Below the pieces are notes generated by a model. That model saw only the letters and a list, made by a program, of their open reading frames with translations. It ran no database searches and was not told where the DNA came from. DNA of 64,000 nucleotides from Pseudoalteromonas luteoviolacea (lineage in GTDB: Bacteria > Pseudomonadota > Gammaproteobacteria > Enterobacterales > Alteromonadaceae): positions 31,534 to 95,533 of the forward strand of contig NZ_JAKFZS010000024.1 of the NCBI RefSeq assembly GCF_021654285.1. The letters run 5' to 3'. Shown piece by piece: positions 60,439 through 64,000 of this stretch. Each line of letters starts with the position of its first letter. The first letter of the stretch is position 1. The position numbers and the translations under genes were made by a program.

Positions 60439-61092
60439 TTATTTAATAGCAAGATGTCCTACCTTGACCAAGATTAAAGTAGGTTGCACAACATAAGGGG
60501 TATGTTGGCTCAAGTGCGGGCTGCGCAGCCAAGTGCCTTGAGGGTACTGACCTCGCTCATCCATAAATTCGCCTTCAAGGACTAAGATCTCCTCGCCACC
60601 AAAATGCGTGTGTGGGATAAATCGCTCATTGGCAGGCCATTTTACCAGTGCTGTATGTTGCTGCTCAAAGCTGTGCAGTGGCATCACTTGTAAATGACCT
60701 TGCCCTTGCTGCCAAGGTGTTTCATGGGTGTTTACTCTGACGGTTTTTGAGTCTTGGGGAGCAAACTGGTTGAGTTTGACAAAAATCACACAGCCATGTT
60801 TGCTAAATGGCGCATGCACACTATTTGGCGGATTGCGTAGGTATGTGCCTGCAGGGTAGTCACCATGTTCATCAGAGAAGACGCCTTCAAGTACGAATAT
60901 TTCTTCACCAAGCGGATGCGGATGAGGTTTAAACGCAGAGCCTGCTTCGTATTTAACGATGCTGGTGGTATGTCCTGATTCTTTGTCTTCGCGCTCCAAT
61001 GGCTTTCGCCAAACCCCTTTGGCGGGGCTGGCAAGCCAAGGTTGAGTGGCGGTATTTATCACAAGCTGCTGTGCAAAATTCATGTTTAGCAT
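60439..61092 (-). CDS. Bicupin protein (ChrR cupin-like)
   Basis: 217 residues from the ATG at 61092, with AAGGG about 8 bp upstream; the longest frame starts with TTG and is less likely. Two cupin units: FKPHPHPLGEEIFVLEGVF (~58-76) and FIPHTHFGGEEILVLEGEF (~157-175), each with the metal-binding His-His-Glu pattern. This duplicate-cupin form resembles the ChrR C-terminal domain that binds zinc in anti-sigma factors, but the rest of ChrR is absent. It lies 38 bp downstream of the SDR gene on the same strand, so the two are probably one operon. Confidence 0.85.
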   Translation of the reverse strand: MLNMNFAQQLVINTATQPWLASPAKGVWRKPLEREDKESGHTTSIVKYEAGSAFKPHPHPLGEEIFVLEGVFSDEHGDYPAGTYLRNPPNSVHAPFSKHGCVIFVKLNQFAPQDSKTVRVNTHETPWQQGQGHLQVMPLHSFEQQHTALVKWPANERFIPHTHFGGEEILVLEGEFMDERGQYPQGTWLRSPHLSQHTPYVVQPTLILVKVGHLAIK

Positions 61093-61130
61093 AGAGTTAC
61101 CCTTTTGAGCCAACGCCCTGTTGTTATATT

Positions 61131-61898
61131 TTAGTTTCTACCCGCCATAACGCCGCCATCGACGTCCATAATGGTGCCCGTTATCCAGCTTGATTCATCG
61201 GATAATAAAAATAAGATACTGTTTGCGACATCAACGGGTTCACCAATTCGGCCAATGGGATGAAAGTCGTTAAATGAGGCAAGTGCTTGTTTAATCTCTG
61301 CCGGCGGTATGAATGCGCCGTAAATGGAGGTTTGTACAACCGCAGGGGCGACAGCATTGACGCGGATGTTGTTATCCGCCAATTCCATAGCGAGATGCTG
61401 GGTAAACGCATGCAGCCCAGCTTTGGCCATCGAGTACGCACTAGAAGGGGTTGCCTTGATGGCTTGCTTGGCCCACATCGAGCCAATATTGACAATGTTC
61501 CCGCCATCAAAGCGTTGCATATTTTTTACCACAGCTTGGGTGAGTAAAAAGGTCGCCTTATTCAAATCATGGTACTTGTTATAGTCTGCAAGGGTATGGT
61601 CAACAAACGGGGTGGGAGAGAAGTATCCTGCGGCGTTAACAAGGTAGCGATAGTGTGTTGATGACTCTACTATCTGCTTTGCCAGCGTCATCACCGACTG
61701 GGTATCGTATAAGTTGACTTGTTTGCCAGTCACAGTGCCTAGCTCGCTCAATGCGCTGACTGCTGAGTCCAACTTGTGTTGGTTGTTGGCCACAATCTCG
61801 ACTGCAATTCCGGCTTGCAGCAGTTGCTTGGCGGTGGCGTACCCCATGCCGCTTGAACCACCAATGATGAGGGCTGTGCCTGTATTTGAAAAAGTCAT
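61131..61898 (-). CDS. Short-chain dehydrogenase/reductase
   Basis: 255 residues from the ATG at 61898 (a GTG two codons earlier is possible). Classical SDR: cofactor motif TALIIGGSSGMGYAT, NAAGY, catalytic Ser near NIGSMWAK and the YxxxK motif AYSMAKAG. The C-terminus is SWITGTIMDVDGGVMAG. It is an NAD(P)-dependent oxidoreductase; the substrate is unknown. It is divergent from the HxlR-family regulator 104 bp away and probably controlled by it, with the bicupin gene downstream. Confidence 0.92.
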   Translation of the reverse strand: MTFSNTGTALIIGGSSGMGYATAKQLLQAGIAVEIVANNQHKLDSAVSALSELGTVTGKQVNLYDTQSVMTLAKQIVESSTHYRYLVNAAGYFSPTPFVDHTLADYNKYHDLNKATFLLTQAVVKNMQRFDGGNIVNIGSMWAKQAIKATPSSAYSMAKAGLHAFTQHLAMELADNNIRVNAVAPAVVQTSIYGAFIPPAEIKQALASFNDFHPIGRIGEPVDVANSILFLLSDESSWITGTIMDVDGGVMAGRN

Positions 61899-61961
61899 AA
61901 TCACGTCTCTTGTTTTAAAAAGTCGTGATAAGATTAAATTTAATAAAAGCCTCTGAATAGT

Positions 61962-61996
61962 AAGTACAAATTGGTTAGTTAGGTACTTTTTGGTAC
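61962..61996. promoter_or_regulatory. GTAC-motif cluster, candidate HxlR operator
   Basis: GTAC occurs at 61964, 61983 and 61993; the last two form GTAC-TTTTTG-GTAC. AAGTAC (61962) and GTACTT (61983) also form an inverted repeat. It sits just before the HxlR start at 62003 and between it and the divergent SDR gene. Binding by the adjacent HxlR protein is inference. Confidence 0.45.
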
Positions 61997-62002
61997 ATCT
62001 TT

Positions 62003-62341
62003 ATGACATCACAAGAAAAAAAATTTTCAAGAAAATTGGCACCGCAATCCAGTGCGCGCATGGTCGAGACTATCTACGGCTGTAAATGGTCGTTGACTGT
62101 ATATCAGTTATTGCATGCTGGGGTAAATCGACCGGGTGAAATGGTGCGTCAAGTTGAGGGCTTATCCACCAAGGTGCTTAATCAATGTTTAAAGCGCAAT
62201 GTTGAGTTTGGCATTTTAGAGAAACAGGTTTTTAATGAATTACCGCCACGGGTGGAGTATCAAGTAACGGCCTTTGGTGAAAAGTTTTTGGCGATTTTGG
62301 CGCAGTTAGAGGCGCTGCAAGCGGAGATAGATGGCGACTAA
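62003..62341 (+). CDS. HxlR-family transcriptional regulator
   Basis: 112 residues, the normal HxlR size. Winged helix throughout: IYGCKWSLTVYQLLHAGVNR, MVRQVEGLSTKVLNQCLKRN, FGILEKQVFNELPPRVEYQV. The motif CKWSL with an early Cys (near residue 28) is the conserved position used by redox-sensing members of the family. It probably controls the divergent SDR-bicupin operon and itself. Confidence 0.9.
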   Translation: MTSQEKKFSRKLAPQSSARMVETIYGCKWSLTVYQLLHAGVNRPGEMVRQVEGLSTKVLNQCLKRNVEFGILEKQVFNELPPRVEYQVTAFGEKFLAILAQLEALQAEIDGD

Positions 62342-62582
62342 CTCGTGGCCTTTTACATGTAAACTGCACTGAGGCTAGGATATGAGCTGGTTTGTATTGA
62401 TTTTTGAACAGTAAAGAACAAAGCCAGCCAATAAATCACCATATCCATAACTTGAAAATATATATCATTCCGAATCATTCTTTTCAGTATCGCAATAATT
62501 TATTACTGTGCGCGCTAGATAAAAATTCCGATTTATCTTCTTTTTAGATTTTCTCTCGTACGAATCATTCAAAGGTAACGAT

Positions 62583-63965
62583 ATGTCCTTCATCGCCATG
62601 GTGAGTCTTGCTGTTTTTGCTGCAATCCTCATTGTTTTATTTCAAACCCAGAAAAAAGGGGCTACGCTTTCGCGCCTCGTTTTAATCGGCCTGTCATTAG
62701 GTAGTGTATTTGGCTTCGCCTTACAGTTTTTCTTGGGGGAAGGGCATCAAGCCATCACTGAAACCCTAAATTGGACGAATGTGGTCGGGAGCGGCTATGT
62801 CGCATTACTCAAGATGATCATCATGCCATTGGTTTTGGTGTCTATGGTGGCTGCGGTTGTGCGACTAGATAAGTCAGGAGCACTTGGCAAAATCAGTGGC
62901 ATTACGATTTCGGTGCTGGTGATCACCACCATGATAGCTGCGCTTATCGGTATTTTTATTACGCAATTATTTGGCCTCAGTGCTGAAGGCTTAACCGAGG
63001 GCGCACGCGAAACATCTCGCATTGCGGTGCTTGAGTCTCGCAGTGAAACGGTCAGTGACTTGTCTATTCCACAAATGTTACTGAGTTTTATCCCGACAAA
63101 TATTTTCCAAGACTTAGCGTGGGAGCGCTCAACCTCCATTATCGCAGTGGTGATTTTTGGTATTTTGGTGGGCATTGCCGCACGCAAAGTAATGAGTGAA
63201 CGTGAAGAGCTAGAAGCGCCAATTCGCACATTTGTTGAAACCTTACAAGCCGTTGTGATGCGTTTGGTGAAGATGGTGATTTCATTGACACCATATGGTG
63301 TTGCGGCCTTGATGGCCAAAGTGGTGGCAACATCAAGCTTGGCTGATATCACGAATTTACTGGGCTTTATCATCGCTTCTTATGTGGCTATTTTCTTAAT
63401 GTTTGTCGTACACGGCTTATTGGTTGGCTTATTTGGCGTGAGCCCTAAGCAGTTTTTCCAAAAAATCTGGCCGGTGCTGACGTTTGCATTTACGTCTCGC
63501 AGCAGTGCGGCAACTATTCCACTGAACGTGGATACGCAAATTAATAAGCTTAACGTGCCGCCTGCGATTGCGAACTTATCAGCATCATTTGGCGCGACGA
63601 TTGGTCAAAATGGCTGTGCGGGGATCTATCCTGCTATGCTGGCTGTGATGGTCGCACCAAGTGTGGGTATCAACCCAATGGATATTTCGTTTATTTTATC
63701 GCTTGTGGCCATTGTCGCGATTAGCTCATTTGGTATTGCTGGCGTGGGCGGTGGTGCAACATTTGCGGCACTGATTGTACTACCTGCAATGGGTTTGCCT
63801 GTGACTATCGCAGCGTTGCTTATCTCTATTGAGCCGCTGATTGATATGGCTCGTACAGCGCTGAATGTATCGGGGTCGATGACCGCAGGTACGATTACAC
63901 ACCGTATTTTAGGTGAGAAAGCAGCAGCTCAAGCGCCCGCTGAGCCGGTTGCTCAGTCTTCATAA
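62583..63965 (+). CDS. tcyP: L-cystine:cation symporter TcyP
   Basis: 460 residues with about eight membrane spans plus re-entrant loops, dicarboxylate/amino acid:cation symporter family. Diagnostic stretches match E. coli TcyP (YdjN) closely: VLTFAFTSRSSAATIPLNV, SFGATIGQNGCAGIYPAMLA, GVGGGATFAALIVLPAMG and EPLIDMARTALNVSGSMTAG. It takes up cystine across the inner membrane. AAAGGTAACG precedes the ATG. The gene is complete and stands apart from the HxlR gene. Confidence 0.93.
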   Translation: MSFIAMVSLAVFAAILIVLFQTQKKGATLSRLVLIGLSLGSVFGFALQFFLGEGHQAITETLNWTNVVGSGYVALLKMIIMPLVLVSMVAAVVRLDKSGALGKISGITISVLVITTMIAALIGIFITQLFGLSAEGLTEGARETSRIAVLESRSETVSDLSIPQMLLSFIPTNIFQDLAWERSTSIIAVVIFGILVGIAARKVMSEREELEAPIRTFVETLQAVVMRLVKMVISLTPYGVAALMAKVVATSSLADITNLLGFIIASYVAIFLMFVVHGLLVGLFGVSPKQFFQKIWPVLTFAFTSRSSAATIPLNVDTQINKLNVPPAIANLSASFGATIGQNGCAGIYPAMLAVMVAPSVGINPMDISFILSLVAIVAISSFGIAGVGGGATFAALIVLPAMGLPVTIAALLISIEPLIDMARTALNVSGSMTAGTITHRILGEKAAAQAPAEPVAQSS

Positions 63966-64000
63966 TAAGAAAAATAAGGGGTCTACATGACCTAATGACC

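Noticed and set aside
62795..63373. 192-codon minus-strand ORF inside tcyP
   Set aside because: Antisense shadow of a clear transporter gene; its Thr/Ser/Ile/Lys-rich composition mirrors membrane codons.

Overview
The window looks like chromosome from a marine gammaproteobacterium of the order Alteromonadales, most likely Pseudoalteromonas. The grounds are the UbiH-family / gcvT-gcvH-gcvP neighbourhood, the speD-speE pair, a parvulin PpiC, a TcyP-type cystine symporter, many secreted proteases, ToxR-like membrane regulators and intergenic palindromic repeats. This is inference from protein resemblance only. No rRNA, tRNA, CRISPR array or transposase was found.

Layout. 1-7070: end of a UbiH/UbiI-type hydroxylase, a LysR regulator, a degenerate GcvT-like protein and the glycine cleavage genes gcvT, gcvH and gcvP. 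7080-11585: a repeat-rich segment (65-bp tandem array, palindrome cluster) followed by an AT-rich three-gene cassette. The cassette encodes an alpha/beta hydrolase with a C-terminal extension, a small middle protein and a Rad50-like ATPase, which fits an ABC-three-component (ABC-3C) conflict/antiphage system. 11670-27600: fatty acid desaturase, hotdog thioesterase, ToxR-like regulator, NAPE-PLD-like lipoprotein, subtilase and trypsin-like secreted proteases, AraC regulator with a serine hydrolase, a solute-binding-like protein and a second, membrane-anchored serine hydrolase. 27600-31100: a decayed stretch with a pseudogene, an unannotated 59-residue CxxC protein, ppiC and a small Cys-rich peptide with a double-glycine leader. 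30750-35786: a tandem segmental duplication carrying two paralogous small secreted proteins, broken ABC transporter ends and one intact ABC transporter. 35920-38400: speE, speD and a NERD/zinc-ribbon protein.

38466-42934 is the most striking region. It is an RNA-repair island: a promoter, a 13-codon leader ORF inside a branched RNA structure, RtcB-family RNA ligase, release factor homologue PrfH, a low-molecular-weight phosphatase-like protein, an ATP-dependent RNA ligase and an HD-Pnk end-healing enzyme. Two chemically different RNA sealing routes are therefore placed side by side, together with a factor that would clear damaged or stalled ribosomes.

43426-63965: a small secreted protein, a DUF6172-like protein, a second subtilase paralogous to the first, a coiled-coil membrane protein, an NHL-repeat protein with a chemoreceptor, a three-gene unit with two tiny unknown proteins, a PD40 protein, a second ToxR-like TPR regulator, Cu/Zn superoxide dismutase, a two-transmembrane protein, a bicupin / SDR / HxlR regulatory cluster and tcyP. 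Many genes are separated by clear hairpin terminators, so most transcription units here are short.
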